Source of the DNA: a virus
Length of the DNA: 64,000 nt
IMG/VR virus record: IMGVR_UViG_3300028392_000053
Coordinates: 20,532 to 84,531 of that record
Direction: 5' to 3' (one strand)
The translations under genes were made by a program, and so were the position numbers. Shown here one piece after another: positions 23,916-32,547 of this stretch. Under the pieces are notes generated by a model that saw only the letters and a program-made list of their open reading frames with translations, did no database searches and was not told where the DNA came from. Positions within the stretch are counted from its first letter, which is position 1; each line of letters opens with the position of its first letter.

Positions 23916-24895
23916 TTAAGAAAATTGCTTCCAGACTAACTGATGAAAGAAACAGTTTTAAACCTTTTAATTATCCTTGGGCATATGATGCGTGGCTTAA
24001 GCATGAACAGTCTCATTGGCTTCATACAGAAGTTCCAATGTCGGAAGATGTAAAAGATTGGAAGAAAAAATTATCCGATGAAGAAAAACAATTCCTTACA
24101 AATATCTTCCGCTTTTTTACTCAAGGTGATATTGACGTTGCTGGTGGTTATGTCAAAAACTATCTTCCTTATTTTCCACAACCTGAAGTGCGTATGATGT
24201 TATTGGGTTTTGCGGCACGTGAAGCACTTCATATTGCCGCATACTCACACTTGATTGAAACATTGGGTTTACCCGAAACAACATACAATCAATTCTTGGA
24301 TTATCAAGAAATGAAAGATAAGCATGATTATGTAATGGACATTTCCGATAAAAATGGAACAAAAGAAAATACTGCACGCCATATTGCCGTGTTCAGTGCA
24401 TTTACTGAAGGTATGCAGTTATTTTCATCTTTTGTAATGTTGTTGAATTTCCCACGTACCGGTAAAATGAAAGGTATGGGTCAAATTGTTACTTGGTCTA
24501 TTGTTGATGAGACAATGCATGCCGAGAATATGATGAAATTATTTAAAACATACATAAGCGAGAATCAAGAAATATGGAACGATGAACTAAAATCATCCAT
24601 CTATACCATTGCTGAACGCATGGTTGAACTAGAAGATAAATTTATCGATTTGTCATTTGGTATCAATGAGATGGAAGGTCTAACAAAAGATGAATTGAAA
24701 AAATACATCCGTTATATCGCCGACCGTAGATTGATTGGTTTAGGTATGAAGGGTATCTTTAAAGTTAAACGCAATCCACTACCATGGGTTGAGGAAATGA
24801 TTAATGCACCCACTCATACCAACTTTTTTGAAAATCGTGCAACAGACTATGCCAAAGGTGCCACATCAGGAAACTGGGGTGACGTTTGGGCATGA
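23912..24895 (+). CDS. nrdB: Ribonucleotide reductase small subunit
   Basis: 327 residues. The di-iron and radical residues are present: an aspartate in GDIDVA (73 or 75), E104, H107 and Y111 in REALHIAAYSHL, E166 in FTEGMQLF, E200 and H203 in VDETMHAE. This matches class Ia with a tyrosyl radical. It is translated directly after thioredoxin and works with the split NrdA about 3 kb upstream. Confidence 0.93.
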   Translation: MIKKIASRLTDERNSFKPFNYPWAYDAWLKHEQSHWLHTEVPMSEDVKDWKKKLSDEEKQFLTNIFRFFTQGDIDVAGGYVKNYLPYFPQPEVRMMLLGFAAREALHIAAYSHLIETLGLPETTYNQFLDYQEMKDKHDYVMDISDKNGTKENTARHIAVFSAFTEGMQLFSSFVMLLNFPRTGKMKGMGQIVTWSIVDETMHAENMMKLFKTYISENQEIWNDELKSSIYTIAERMVELEDKFIDLSFGINEMEGLTKDELKKYIRYIADRRLIGLGMKGIFKVKRNPLPWVEEMINAPTHTNFFENRATDYAKGATSGNWGDVWA

Positions 24896-24912
24896 AATAA
24901 TAAGGATTAAAA

Positions 24913-25101
24913 ATGTCTGAAAAAATTACAACAGCCGAATGTGATAACTGTGAATCAATGTGTGAAATTGCGTTTGATGAAGATTATGTGTCTGATGAAT
25001 CTCCCACCTTTTGCCCATTCTGTGGTGAAAGAATTGAAGTCCTAAAAGAAGAATATATAGAGGATGATGACTTCAATGAGAACGAGGAATGGGACAAATA
25101 A
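24913..25101 (+). CDS. Small zinc-ribbon protein
   Basis: 62 residues with two CxxC-type pairs (CDNCESMC and CPFCGE) and a highly acidic tail (EEYIEDDDFNENEEWD). This looks like a one-finger zinc ribbon able to bind nucleic acid or protein. AAGGATTAAAA precedes the start. It overlaps the GIY-YIG gene by 13 bases. Similar short proteins are common in T4-like phages; function unknown. Confidence 0.7.
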   Translation: MSEKITTAECDNCESMCEIAFDEDYVSDESPTFCPFCGERIEVLKEEYIEDDDFNENEEWDK

Positions 25102-25529
25102 ATTGGCAATATGACAATAAAGATTTTACAGAAAATGATATAGGTGATAATTATGGATTCGTCTATGTTATCACCCATTTAAATACAGATAGAATGTATA
25201 TTGGTAAAAAGTTTTTTTACTCTATGAAAACGAAAGTTCTCAAAGGTAAAAAGAAAAGGTATAAAATATCATCAGACTGGCAAACTTATTACGGATCTAG
25301 TGCCGAGTTGCAAAATGATGTTATAATACATGGAAAAGAAAACTTCAAAAGAGAAATCTTACACCTATGTAAATCAAAAGGTGAATGTGGTTATCTAGAA
25401 GCTAAAGAGCAGTTTGATCGTAGTGTATTGGAGTCTAATAATTACTACAATGCATGGATTATGGTTAAAGTGAGAAAGTCACACATTAAGGCATTCAATG
25501 AGAGAATTCTTACAACAATTAAAGAATAA
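25089..25529 (+). CDS. GIY-YIG-type putative endonuclease
   Basis: 146 residues. GFVYVITHLNTDRMYIGKK is the GIY-YIG motif pair in degenerate form (GFVY...YIG), followed by SSDWQTYYGSSAELQNDV and GKENFKREIL, typical of phage Seg-like nucleases. The product is compact with no obvious DNA-binding module at the end (MVKVRKSHIKAFNERI). It could be a homing or a repair/recombination nuclease. It sits in an operon rather than inside a split gene. Confidence 0.75.
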   Translation: MGQINWQYDNKDFTENDIGDNYGFVYVITHLNTDRMYIGKKFFYSMKTKVLKGKKKRYKISSDWQTYYGSSAELQNDVIIHGKENFKREILHLCKSKGECGYLEAKEQFDRSVLESNNYYNAWIMVKVRKSHIKAFNERILTTIKE

Positions 25530-25875
25530 TGATTTTGATGGAATTAATTTCTATCGAAATGATGATGGAGATTTGGAATTCTCGCAATTTCAGTTTAAAG
25601 ATCCGGGTGAAAAAATTGGTGGAACTGAATTGGGTGATTACTTTGATATTATCATTGTACAAGAAGATCCACCAAAAATGCCAGAACGCTTTCAAGCAAT
25701 ATTGATTTCACCAATAGATTATGTTGATAGAATGTCCGAAGATGGTTTTTATGGTGTCGTTACAAAATTCACCACAACATCAAAAGAAATTATGGATGAT
25801 ATTATGGTTAATATGGAAGATGAGAGTTTTGAATATATTAAAGATTATGAAAAGGAAATGAAAAATGTTCGATAA
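25498..25875 (+). CDS. Hypothetical acidic protein
   Basis: 125 residues, overlapping the nuclease gene by 32 bases, with AAGG ahead of the ATG. Acidic beta-rich pattern (FYRNDDGDLEFSQFQF, YFDIIIVQEDPPKMPERF) and a C-terminal Glu/Lys helix. No motif recognised. It is probably co-transcribed with the DNA-replication neighbours. Confidence 0.65.
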   Translation: MREFLQQLKNNDFDGINFYRNDDGDLEFSQFQFKDPGEKIGGTELGDYFDIIIVQEDPPKMPERFQAILISPIDYVDRMSEDGFYGVVTKFTTTSKEIMDDIMVNMEDESFEYIKDYEKEMKNVR

Positions 25876-26146
25876 GTATGAATTGAAAGAGATTTTAACA
25901 AATAGTGTATCCACAGTTGTGTTTACTAAAATTGACGGTACCGAACGTGAATTGAAGTGTACACTTTTACCGGAATATTTACCCGCAAAACCTGTTGTAG
26001 AGGGGCAACAACTTTTGACGGAGAACTTGCCAAGAGCAGAGAATCCTAGTACACTAGCAGTATGGGATATGGAAAGTAACGGCTGGCGTTCTTTCCGAAC
26101 CGATTCTGTTAAGGCTGTAATTACACATGAGACACGCATCAGTTAA
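25865..26146 (+). CDS. SH3-barrel-like small phage protein
   Basis: 93 residues. VVFTKIDGTERELKCTLLP and MESNGWRSFRTDSVKAV form the conserved pattern of a small phage family with an SH3-like fold (the DUF2693 type, from memory). GGAAATGAAAA precedes the start; the gene overlaps both neighbours. Possibly a nucleic-acid-binding accessory protein. Confidence 0.68.
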   Translation: MFDKYELKEILTNSVSTVVFTKIDGTERELKCTLLPEYLPAKPVVEGQQLLTENLPRAENPSTLAVWDMESNGWRSFRTDSVKAVITHETRIS

Positions 26147-27218
26147 AGATTTTGAAAAAGCACTGTCTGGTGGAGAACCAACTTGGAAAAATGGCCAAGA
26201 ATCACTATCAGCCGCTTTAAATTGGTATAACACACATTCTGATTATAAAGAAAGTAAAAAATTTACACTTTCTTATCTTAAAGAAATTGGTGCATCTAAA
26301 AAAGAAATCGAAGAAATCGAAAAGGTTTATGAAAACCATTTTCAAAATTTAGGTTTCATTTGCCGAATGAAACTGCGTGGCGCACCAATCACGGAAAAAC
26401 AAGAAATGTGGATTTCCACTTTCATTGAAAAATTAAAAGGTAAAGTACCTGCACCAAAAAAGATTGAAAATACTGAAGTTAAAGTAGTTTCAATCCAAGA
26501 ACGTGTAGCAGAAAAAACACGTGATTACATAGGTGAGATAGAAGGTGCAATCGATGATTGTTTCTATTTGAGAGAATTCAAAAATGTTTTTGATCCTTAT
26601 GAATTGATGCGTTCTTTAGAAATCAAAGGCGCACACACAAAATATATTGTGCCAGTTTATGAGAAAAAACTAAAAGAAATTGAAATTGTCATTAAAGGTA
26701 AAGATGAGCAACTTGTTGAAGGTTATTCCTTTCTTTCCAAAAAACAATTAAAAGACTATGCTTCACTTTTAAAATGCATCATTGATGATTGTGGAAGAAT
26801 TGCACATACTGCAAAACTTACACGTGCGCCTAGGAAGAAAAAAGTCAAACCTGTTGATAAGGTGATTGAAAAGTTGCAATTCAAAAAGGAAGACAATGAG
26901 TATAAGACTGCTTCTATTAATCCTGTTGATATTATTGGCGCTTCACAGTTGTGGATTTTCAATACAAAAACCCGAAAACTTGGATGCTACAATGCAACGG
27001 ATTCTGGTGGATTGAATATCAAAGGTACAACACTTACCAATTTCAATGAAGAAACTTCAGTACACAAAACAATCCGTAAACCAGAAGTTGTTTTACCTGC
27101 AACACTGAAAGCTGGTAAAGTTGCACTACGGAAAGTGCTTCCCGACATTAATGCAGTCGAACAGGCCTTGACAGGTCGTATTAATTCTGATACAATATTA
27201 CTCAGAGTAATTAAATAA
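26127..27218 (+). CDS. Conserved T4-like phage protein (363 aa), function unknown
   Basis: 363 residues, Lys/Glu-rich and largely helical. A basic block (TRAPRKKKVKPVDKVIEKL) separates an N-terminal helical half from a C-terminal beta-rich domain (NPVDIIGASQLWIFNTKTRK, YNATDSGGLNIKGTTL). I recall similar proteins next to RNase H in T4-like cyanophages. The basic linker suggests nucleic-acid binding. No catalytic motif was seen. Confidence 0.75.
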   Translation: MRHASVKDFEKALSGGEPTWKNGQESLSAALNWYNTHSDYKESKKFTLSYLKEIGASKKEIEEIEKVYENHFQNLGFICRMKLRGAPITEKQEMWISTFIEKLKGKVPAPKKIENTEVKVVSIQERVAEKTRDYIGEIEGAIDDCFYLREFKNVFDPYELMRSLEIKGAHTKYIVPVYEKKLKEIEIVIKGKDEQLVEGYSFLSKKQLKDYASLLKCIIDDCGRIAHTAKLTRAPRKKKVKPVDKVIEKLQFKKEDNEYKTASINPVDIIGASQLWIFNTKTRKLGCYNATDSGGLNIKGTTLTNFNEETSVHKTIRKPEVVLPATLKAGKVALRKVLPDINAVEQALTGRINSDTILLRVIK

Positions 27219-27226
27219 GGTATATT

Positions 27227-28078
27227 ATGATTCTTGTTGACTTAAACCAGGTTTTACTGGCAGGTCTTATGGTCCAAATTTCTGGCCAGAAAAATGTAAA
27301 ACTCGAAGAAGATTTAATTCGACACCTTGCATTGAATATCCTACGTGGTCATATTAAACAATTTCGCCATGAATATGGTGAAGTTGTACTATGCTGTGAC
27401 AATAAAAAATATTGGCGCAAAGAATTCTTTCCATTCTACAAAGCTGGACGTAAAAAGACACGTGAAAAGTCCGATTTAGACTGGCACCTGATTTTTGACA
27501 TTCTTGGTAAAATCAAACAAGAACTTAAAGACAATTTCCCATATCGTGTTATTGATGTTGATGGTGCAGAAGCCGATGATATTATTGGAACACTTACACC
27601 AATTTATTCAAAAACTGAGAAAGTGTTGATTCTCTCAAGTGATGGTGACTTCTTACAACTTCAAATGTGGGGTAAGAATGTTAAGCAATATAATCCAACA
27701 CAAAAGAAATTTCTTACTTCTAAAAATCCATTAGAAGAACTAAAGGCGAAGATTATTGGCGGTGACCGTGGTGATGGTATTCCAAATATTCTTTCACCGG
27801 GAGACACCTTTGTCCGAGAAATCCGTCAAAAGGTTATGACTGAAGCTAGGTTGACAACTTTCATGTCTGCAAACTATGGTGAATATGAAGATGAAACTGC
27901 ACGTATTGGTTATTCGAGAAACCAGACTTTAATTGACCTCCGTCTAATTCCGGGTGAAATTAAAAATTCAATTATTGATACATATAATAATACAACGCCG
28001 GCCACTCGCTCTAAGTTAATACCTTATTTCATGGCCAAGAGACTTAAAAATTTGATGGATGTAATAGAGGAATTCTAA
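27227..28078 (+). CDS. rnh: RNase H, T4 type (FEN-like 5'-3' nuclease)
   Basis: 283 residues. Acidic clusters typical of the family are MILVDLNQVLL, LCCDNKKYWRKEFFPFYK, DVDGAEADDIIGTL and SSDGDFLQL, followed by GGDRGDGIPNILSP, the helix-two-turn-helix region. T4 RNase H removes RNA primers and adjacent DNA on the lagging strand. It fits the replication context with gp32 and gp59 of the same phage. Confidence 0.9.
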   Translation: MILVDLNQVLLAGLMVQISGQKNVKLEEDLIRHLALNILRGHIKQFRHEYGEVVLCCDNKKYWRKEFFPFYKAGRKKTREKSDLDWHLIFDILGKIKQELKDNFPYRVIDVDGAEADDIIGTLTPIYSKTEKVLILSSDGDFLQLQMWGKNVKQYNPTQKKFLTSKNPLEELKAKIIGGDRGDGIPNILSPGDTFVREIRQKVMTEARLTTFMSANYGEYEDETARIGYSRNQTLIDLRLIPGEIKNSIIDTYNNTTPATRSKLIPYFMAKRLKNLMDVIEEF

Positions 28079-28500
28079 TGAGAAAAAATGTTTATGAAGT
28101 GTTTGATGAATTTGAAAAAGCAGATTCGAAACAAGATAAGATTAATGTACTTGCCAACAATTGGACACCAACAGTAAAATTGGTACTTCAATTGGCATAT
28201 CGACCTGAAATGGAATGGAAGTTTAAGGATTATCCAAAAAGATATAAGAAACCGGATACAAAACCCGGAATCTCTTATGCCACACTTGATACTGAACTTA
28301 AACGACTTTATATGTTTCGTGTTGGTAATGAAACCGCCGAGAAGTTGACAGAAAAACGTGCAGAAGAAATTCTCATGGTTTTATTGGAATCTCTTGAACC
28401 CCTTGAAGCGGATGTTGTTATTGGAATTTTTAAGAAAGATTTGGGTGTTAAAGGATTGACATATAAGTTTATCCGTGATAACATTCCTGATGTATTATAA
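28078..28500 (+). CDS. Conserved T4-like phage protein (140 aa)
   Basis: Starts on the stop codon of the RNase H gene (TAATG). Helical, with NWTPTVKLVLQLAYRPEMEW, YKKPDTKPGISYATLDTELK and LEPLEADVVIGIFKKDLGVK. It resembles a family seen beside RNase H in cyanophages (DUF6433, from memory). It may assist lagging-strand processing; no activity is known. Confidence 0.75.
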   Translation: MRKNVYEVFDEFEKADSKQDKINVLANNWTPTVKLVLQLAYRPEMEWKFKDYPKRYKKPDTKPGISYATLDTELKRLYMFRVGNETAEKLTEKRAEEILMVLLESLEPLEADVVIGIFKKDLGVKGLTYKFIRDNIPDVL

Positions 28501-28517
28501 ACAAACGGAGAAAAAAA

Positions 28518-28703
28518 GTGGGAAAATTTGTTCCTAAGTTTCGTCCATTTGATGATGAATATTCGAGTGAATATAATTCATCAAAGGAATTTAATAAAAA
28601 TAAGAAGCGTAAAAAAGAAGTTACAGAGTTACGAAGGATGCGCCAGCGTCAACATGATGATAACGATTATGGTTTTTTAGAAAAACGTTACACTAAGTTG
28701 TAA
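28518..28703 (+). CDS. Small charged phage protein
   Basis: 61 residues from GTG 28518 with GGAG 8 bases before. Very basic and acidic by turns (FRPFDDEYSSEYNSSKEFNK, KKRKKEVTELRRMRQRQHDD). Probably disordered and nucleic-acid binding. Ends inside the left arm of an inverted repeat at 28697-28713. Confidence 0.65.
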   Translation: MGKFVPKFRPFDDEYSSEYNSSKEFNKNKKRKKEVTELRRMRQRQHDDNDYGFLEKRYTKL

Positions 28704-28713
28704 AAAAACAACA
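28697..28713 (+). repeat. GTTGT/ACAAC inverted repeat before a promoter
   Basis: GTTGT, seven As, ACAAC. The left arm holds the stop codon of the upstream gene and the -35 box starts 7 bases after the right arm. Close copies of this palindrome precede promoters at 38424, 38879, 45200 and 49948. Confidence 0.6.
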
Positions 28714-28719
28714 AACCTC

Positions 28720-28748
28720 TTGACTTTTATCTTTAAATCGATTATAAT
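28720..28748 (+). promoter_or_regulatory. Sigma70-type promoter
   Basis: TTGACT (28720-28725), 17-base spacer, TATAAT (28743-28748), 27 bases before the start codon of the gene at 28776, which also has GGAG. Confidence 0.75.
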
Positions 28749-28775
28749 AGGGATATTCGATCTTGGAGATATATT

Positions 28776-29111
28776 ATGATGATATACATTAGAACTGGAA
28801 AATCCAAACCCAAACTCAAGCCTAAAAAAGAGCGTGAGGAATATGAGGCTTGGTTAGCTAAACACCAGATTCCAATTACTAAAAAGGTGATGCCGAGTGT
28901 CCAACCGTGGCCATATACATTATCGGGTTCTATTCGTGAAACCAGAAAAATTCCATCGTTAAATTCTTCAGTGATGGATGGCGGAACTGTTAAACCTAAA
29001 CATTTTTACACAGGTGATAAAATGCTAGGTATTGGAACTCTACATAAGTCTAATGCTGTTCCTGTTTTTTCTGTTGAAGAAGCACAAGATATGGCAAAAA
29101 TGCGGAGATAA
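28776..29111 (+). CDS. Conserved small phage protein (111 aa)
   Basis: First gene behind its own promoter; TTGGAG precedes the ATG. Basic N-terminus (MMIYIRTGKSKPKLKPKKER), a central YEAWLAKHQIP segment, and SVEEAQDMAKMRR at the end. Similar proteins occur in T4-like phages of water bacteria. No function assigned. Confidence 0.7.
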   Translation: MMIYIRTGKSKPKLKPKKEREEYEAWLAKHQIPITKKVMPSVQPWPYTLSGSIRETRKIPSLNSSVMDGGTVKPKHFYTGDKMLGIGTLHKSNAVPVFSVEEAQDMAKMRR

Positions 29112-29113
29112 AA

Positions 29114-29239
29114 ATGAAGATAACAATCAAGATACCAAAACCAGTTTGTCGTACTCCTATCAAACCTGCACAAAAACACAGGATTGAGACAAAGTACAAT
29201 CGTCAACCTAAGCACCGTCAAAAGGAAAATTATGCTTAA
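29114..29239 (+). CDS. Small basic protein (41 aa)
   Basis: Starts 2 bases after the previous stop (GGAGATAAAA site). MKITIKIPKPVCRTPIKPAQ then a Lys/Arg/His-rich end (KYNRQPKHRQKENYA). Overlaps the next gene. Probably a nucleic-acid-binding peptide; function unknown. Confidence 0.55.
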   Translation: MKITIKIPKPVCRTPIKPAQKHRIETKYNRQPKHRQKENYA

Positions 29240-29381
29240 TGAAAGAGAAGTCCAAAAAATCGCCGATAAGTTGGAAAAAATGAATTATGAAGAAGTTATG
29301 GAGACATTGATGCAGGTAAACCTTCTAGTTGCAGAAAAACAGAATAAAATCGTTTTTTTGGAGTGTGATTATGTACACTGA
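29232..29381 (+). CDS. Small helical protein (49 aa)
   Basis: Starts at ATG 29232, six bases after AAAGGA; the longer frame upstream lacks a ribosome site. MLNEREVQKIADKLEKMNYE then EEVMETLMQVNLLVAEKQN predicts two amphipathic helices. Overlaps both neighbours. Function unknown. Confidence 0.6.
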   Translation: MLNEREVQKIADKLEKMNYEEVMETLMQVNLLVAEKQNKIVFLECDYVH

Positions 29382-29694
29382 TACACAAAGACTCGCAAAA
29401 GCGATAATTCAAAGTGATCCTGAGTTGGCCAACGACATTTATTTTGCTTTAGATGAGGAATTAGTTGGAAAACGACAACCATGGGAACATCTAAGTGAAA
29501 TTGTGCATCAGTGGGTAAATCCTAAGCCAAAAACTTATGGTCCGATTCAAATTGAAGATGCGGATGACGATTCAGGAGACGGAATTCTGACTTTTCCTCC
29601 GGAATTAATCGAAGAAACCGGTTGGAAAGAAGGAGACACACTAAATCTTGAAGTTTCCGAAGCCGGAACGCTAATTATCACAAAAAAAGAGTAA
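29371..29694 (+). CDS. AbrB/MazE-like swapped-hairpin DNA-binding protein
   Basis: 107 residues from ATG 29371 with TTGGAG upstream. The N-terminal half is helical; the C-terminal segment GILTFPPELIEETGWKEGDT followed by LNLEVSEAGTLIITKK is an AbrB/SpoVT-type beta-hairpin domain, which normally dimerises to bind operator DNA. Directly behind the gene are two back-to-back palindromes (29695-29716) and a promoter, suggesting that it regulates the downstream operon. No toxin partner is visible. Confidence 0.75.
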   Translation: MYTDTQRLAKAIIQSDPELANDIYFALDEELVGKRQPWEHLSEIVHQWVNPKPKTYGPIQIEDADDDSGDGILTFPPELIEETGWKEGDTLNLEVSEAGTLIITKKE

Positions 29695-29716
29695 TTTGTG
29701 ACAAATTTGTGACAAA
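29695..29716 (+). promoter_or_regulatory. Tandem 11-base palindromes, candidate operators
   Basis: TTTGTGACAAA occurs twice with no gap (29695-29705 and 29706-29716). Each has arms TTTGT and ACAAA around one central base. They lie between the AbrB-like gene and the -35 box at 29732, an apt place for operators of that regulator. Confidence 0.55.
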
Positions 29717-29731
29717 AAAACAACAAAGCAC

Positions 29732-29759
29732 TTGACATTTTCTGTGGCTGTGTTATAAT
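29732..29759 (+). promoter_or_regulatory. Sigma70-type promoter
   Basis: Perfect TTGACA (29732-29737), 16-base spacer, perfect TATAAT (29754-29759), 27 bases before the start of the CobT-like gene. The two TTTGTGACAAA palindromes end 15 bases upstream. Confidence 0.8.
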
Positions 29760-29786
29760 ACATACTACAGACTCACAAGGAAACAC

Positions 29787-32000
29787 ATGTTAGTTGAATC
29801 AAAATCCAATCTTGCACGCCTCATGGCTACCGAAAACCTGATTGTCGAACAACGTCAGGTTCCGACAGCATTTTTCGATATTAAAAATCGTGTTTTGACA
29901 GTTCCTGTTCTAAACGGCAATCTTTCTAACGAAGTAATTGATCTTCTCCTTGGTCACGAAGTTGGACACGCACTGGAAACTCCAGAACAAGGTTGGCACG
30001 ATTCTATTGTTGACCTCAAAGTCAATCGTTCAATTCTTAACGTGTGTGAAGATGCACGTATCGAAAAGAAAATCAAACGTAAATTTCCTGGTATCCGTAT
30101 TTCCTTTGTCAAAGGTTATCGTGAACTGATGGAGATGGACTTCTTTGGCACCGAAGGTAAAAACCTCAATACAATGAATTTCATTGACCGAATCAACCTT
30201 TACACTAAAGGTGGTGCGGCTCAAGGTATCGATTTCAATTCCGAAGAATATTCTCTGGTGCGTGAAGTTGAAGATGCTGAAACATTTGAAGAAACTGTGG
30301 CAATTGCCATGAAAATTCAAAAGTTTATGAAAGAACAACCAGAAAAGCCAAAAACTCAACCGAAAAAAGATGAGAACTCACAAGGAAACGAAGAACCTGG
30401 TGAAGAACCTGGTGGAGAAGTTGGTGGTCGTATGAATTTCGATTTCAATGAACCTCAAGAACAAGCGGAAGGCGAATCGAAACCAAAAGAAGGTGATCCT
30501 AAAGAAGGTGACCTTACCGCAGGTTCTTCCAGTGAAGAAGAATTGGCCAAAGAAGAAAAAGAAGGTGAATCTCCACTTGAAACTGGTGGAACAGGTTCTG
30601 CCGGTTCAGACGATACTAAGATTGAATCAGAGACCGACAATGCTTTCCGTGAAAAAGAAAAACAACTGTATTCTGATGAAAAGCGGAAAGATGTTATGTA
30701 TTCTAACATTCCCGAAATCATTCCAGAAAATATCATTGTCGGTCACAAAACTTTGATTTCTGAAATTGAACGGTACAATTCAGAAACATTTCGTAACGAA
30801 TGGTTTTATCCAGAAAAAATGCGTCAGAATTTTAGCAAGTTTCGGAATGAATCAAACAAGGTTGTTTCTTACCTTGTCAAAGAATTTGAAATGCGTAAGA
30901 ATGCTGAACAGCAAACACGCGCACAAATCTCTAAGACTGGTGAACTCAACATGTCCAAAATCCATGAATACAAATTCACGGATGACATTTTCGCACGGAT
31001 GACAAAAGTACCAAATGGTAAATCCCACGGCTTGGTGATGTTCATTGATTGGTCTGGTTCCATGTGTGACCATATGAGTCCAACAGTGAAACAACTATTG
31101 AACCTTGTGATGTTCTGCAAGAAGGTTAATATTCCTTATGAAGTGTATGCATTTACAACAGGAACAATGTTAGATCGAGAATACAGGCAAACTCAAAAGT
31201 TGAAAGTTGGTGATTTGCTTGTCCATGACTTCTCGCTACTCAACATTCTTTCGCACAAGATGAGTGCAAATGAATTCACAAAGATGGCATCATTCCTGCT
31301 TGATTATGGTACTGGTCGCCGTGGTACTTGTACAAACATGGAACCTCCAAGTATTATGGAACTCGGTGGTACTCCACTCAACGAAGCAGTGATTGCCGCA
31401 TTCAAACTGATTCCCCAATTTAAAACAGATAACAAACTTCAAATTGTAAATACTGTGTTCCTGACTGATGGTGAAGGTTCTTCATTATCAGGTAGAATTG
31501 AAACCCTTGATGGTAAACGTTATGAAATCACGAATGCTGATGCTAACTGGAAAATGCGTTCTTTCTTCCGTGACACTGTGACTAAAGCATCGGTTGAAGT
31601 TACTGAATCTGGTTATGGTTATGGTGGGCGCGGTGTTTCTCAAACCACTGCACTCCTGAAACTATTGAAGCAACGCACGAATGCAAATGTTGTTGGTTTC
31701 TATGTTGCAAAGGTTCGTGATATTCGTAATGCACTGACACTCTATACACCAAAAGATGAACAAGTAAAAACTGAAAGGCTTGTGGCAGAGTTCCGCAAAA
31801 ATAACTTTACGTATCTAAATAACGTTGGATACGATGAATATTACTTCCTCCGTTCCGATAAACTGGACACCGATGAAGATGATGAATTCGAAGTTTCTTC
31901 AACAACGACACGTGGGCTTGTCTCCGCTTTTTCTAAGTACACAAGCAACCGTGTTTCTAATCGTATCGTGTTGAATCGCTTCATTAACTTAATTGCATGA
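29787..32000 (+). CDS. CobT-like protein: HEXXH motif, acidic linker, VWA domain
   Basis: 737 residues. N-terminal LLGHEVGHALETP has an HEXXH (residues 57-61), as in zinc peptidases. Residues about 185-290 are an acidic, low-complexity linker. A von Willebrand A domain follows: MFIDWSGSM (MIDAS DxSxS near 420), a GTPLNEAV threonine and FLTDGEG. Together this resembles the CobT-like proteins of T4-like cyanophages, thought to pair with a MoxR/CobS-type ATPase; such an ATPase lies at 45709-46868. Start preceded by AAGGAA. Whether it is a protease is untested. Confidence 0.85.
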   Translation: MLVESKSNLARLMATENLIVEQRQVPTAFFDIKNRVLTVPVLNGNLSNEVIDLLLGHEVGHALETPEQGWHDSIVDLKVNRSILNVCEDARIEKKIKRKFPGIRISFVKGYRELMEMDFFGTEGKNLNTMNFIDRINLYTKGGAAQGIDFNSEEYSLVREVEDAETFEETVAIAMKIQKFMKEQPEKPKTQPKKDENSQGNEEPGEEPGGEVGGRMNFDFNEPQEQAEGESKPKEGDPKEGDLTAGSSSEEELAKEEKEGESPLETGGTGSAGSDDTKIESETDNAFREKEKQLYSDEKRKDVMYSNIPEIIPENIIVGHKTLISEIERYNSETFRNEWFYPEKMRQNFSKFRNESNKVVSYLVKEFEMRKNAEQQTRAQISKTGELNMSKIHEYKFTDDIFARMTKVPNGKSHGLVMFIDWSGSMCDHMSPTVKQLLNLVMFCKKVNIPYEVYAFTTGTMLDREYRQTQKLKVGDLLVHDFSLLNILSHKMSANEFTKMASFLLDYGTGRRGTCTNMEPPSIMELGGTPLNEAVIAAFKLIPQFKTDNKLQIVNTVFLTDGEGSSLSGRIETLDGKRYEITNADANWKMRSFFRDTVTKASVEVTESGYGYGGRGVSQTTALLKLLKQRTNANVVGFYVAKVRDIRNALTLYTPKDEQVKTERLVAEFRKNNFTYLNNVGYDEYYFLRSDKLDTDEDDEFEVSSTTTRGLVSAFSKYTSNRVSNRIVLNRFINLIA

Positions 32001-32001
32001 T

Positions 32002-32547
32002 ATGATTAAAATTATAGATGACGTACTCTCTCAAGGTTATATTGACGAACTCCTAGCATGGAACGATGGAACAAAGGCATCTGATGTTTGGGCTTCAAAC
32101 CAGACAAAATGGATTGATGTTCTTAAATATGCTACGACTGGTACAATACTTTCGAGGGCGCTTCCGGACGAATGGAAGAATCCAATTTATTATGATTTAG
32201 CGAATCGTGGAAAGTTGGATTATCTTCCATACTCATCTTCGGCCATTCTCTATATGGGTTTCTCCACTTCTTGTGTAAATTGGCATCCAGACTATCCTGA
32301 TTATGATGCAATGTCAATTTACCTCAACAAAGAATGGGATTCAAATTGGGGTGGTTGGTTTGCATGGACAGAAGAAGATAAGGGTGTAGATTCGCCGAAT
32401 ATCAATCCAAAACGAGGACAGTTCTACTCTCCACAATACAATACAGCCGTGTACTCAACAGAGAGGGAATGGCATTGTACGACTCCAATTGCTACTACAG
32501 CACCACCTAGAATTTCTATTCAACTATTCTTCTCAAAGAAGCCATGA
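32002..32547 (+). CDS. 2-oxoglutarate/Fe(II)-oxygenase-like protein
   Basis: 181 residues from ATG 32002, two bases after the CobT-like stop. CVNWHPDYPDYDAMSIYLN has the HxD-type iron ligands, REWHCTTPIATTAPPRISIQ the distal histidine and the arginine that binds 2-oxoglutarate. Family members hydroxylate proteins, nucleotides or small molecules. A second such enzyme is at 53825. Substrate unknown. Confidence 0.75.
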   Translation: MIKIIDDVLSQGYIDELLAWNDGTKASDVWASNQTKWIDVLKYATTGTILSRALPDEWKNPIYYDLANRGKLDYLPYSSSAILYMGFSTSCVNWHPDYPDYDAMSIYLNKEWDSNWGGWFAWTEEDKGVDSPNINPKRGQFYSPQYNTAVYSTEREWHCTTPIATTAPPRISIQLFFSKKP

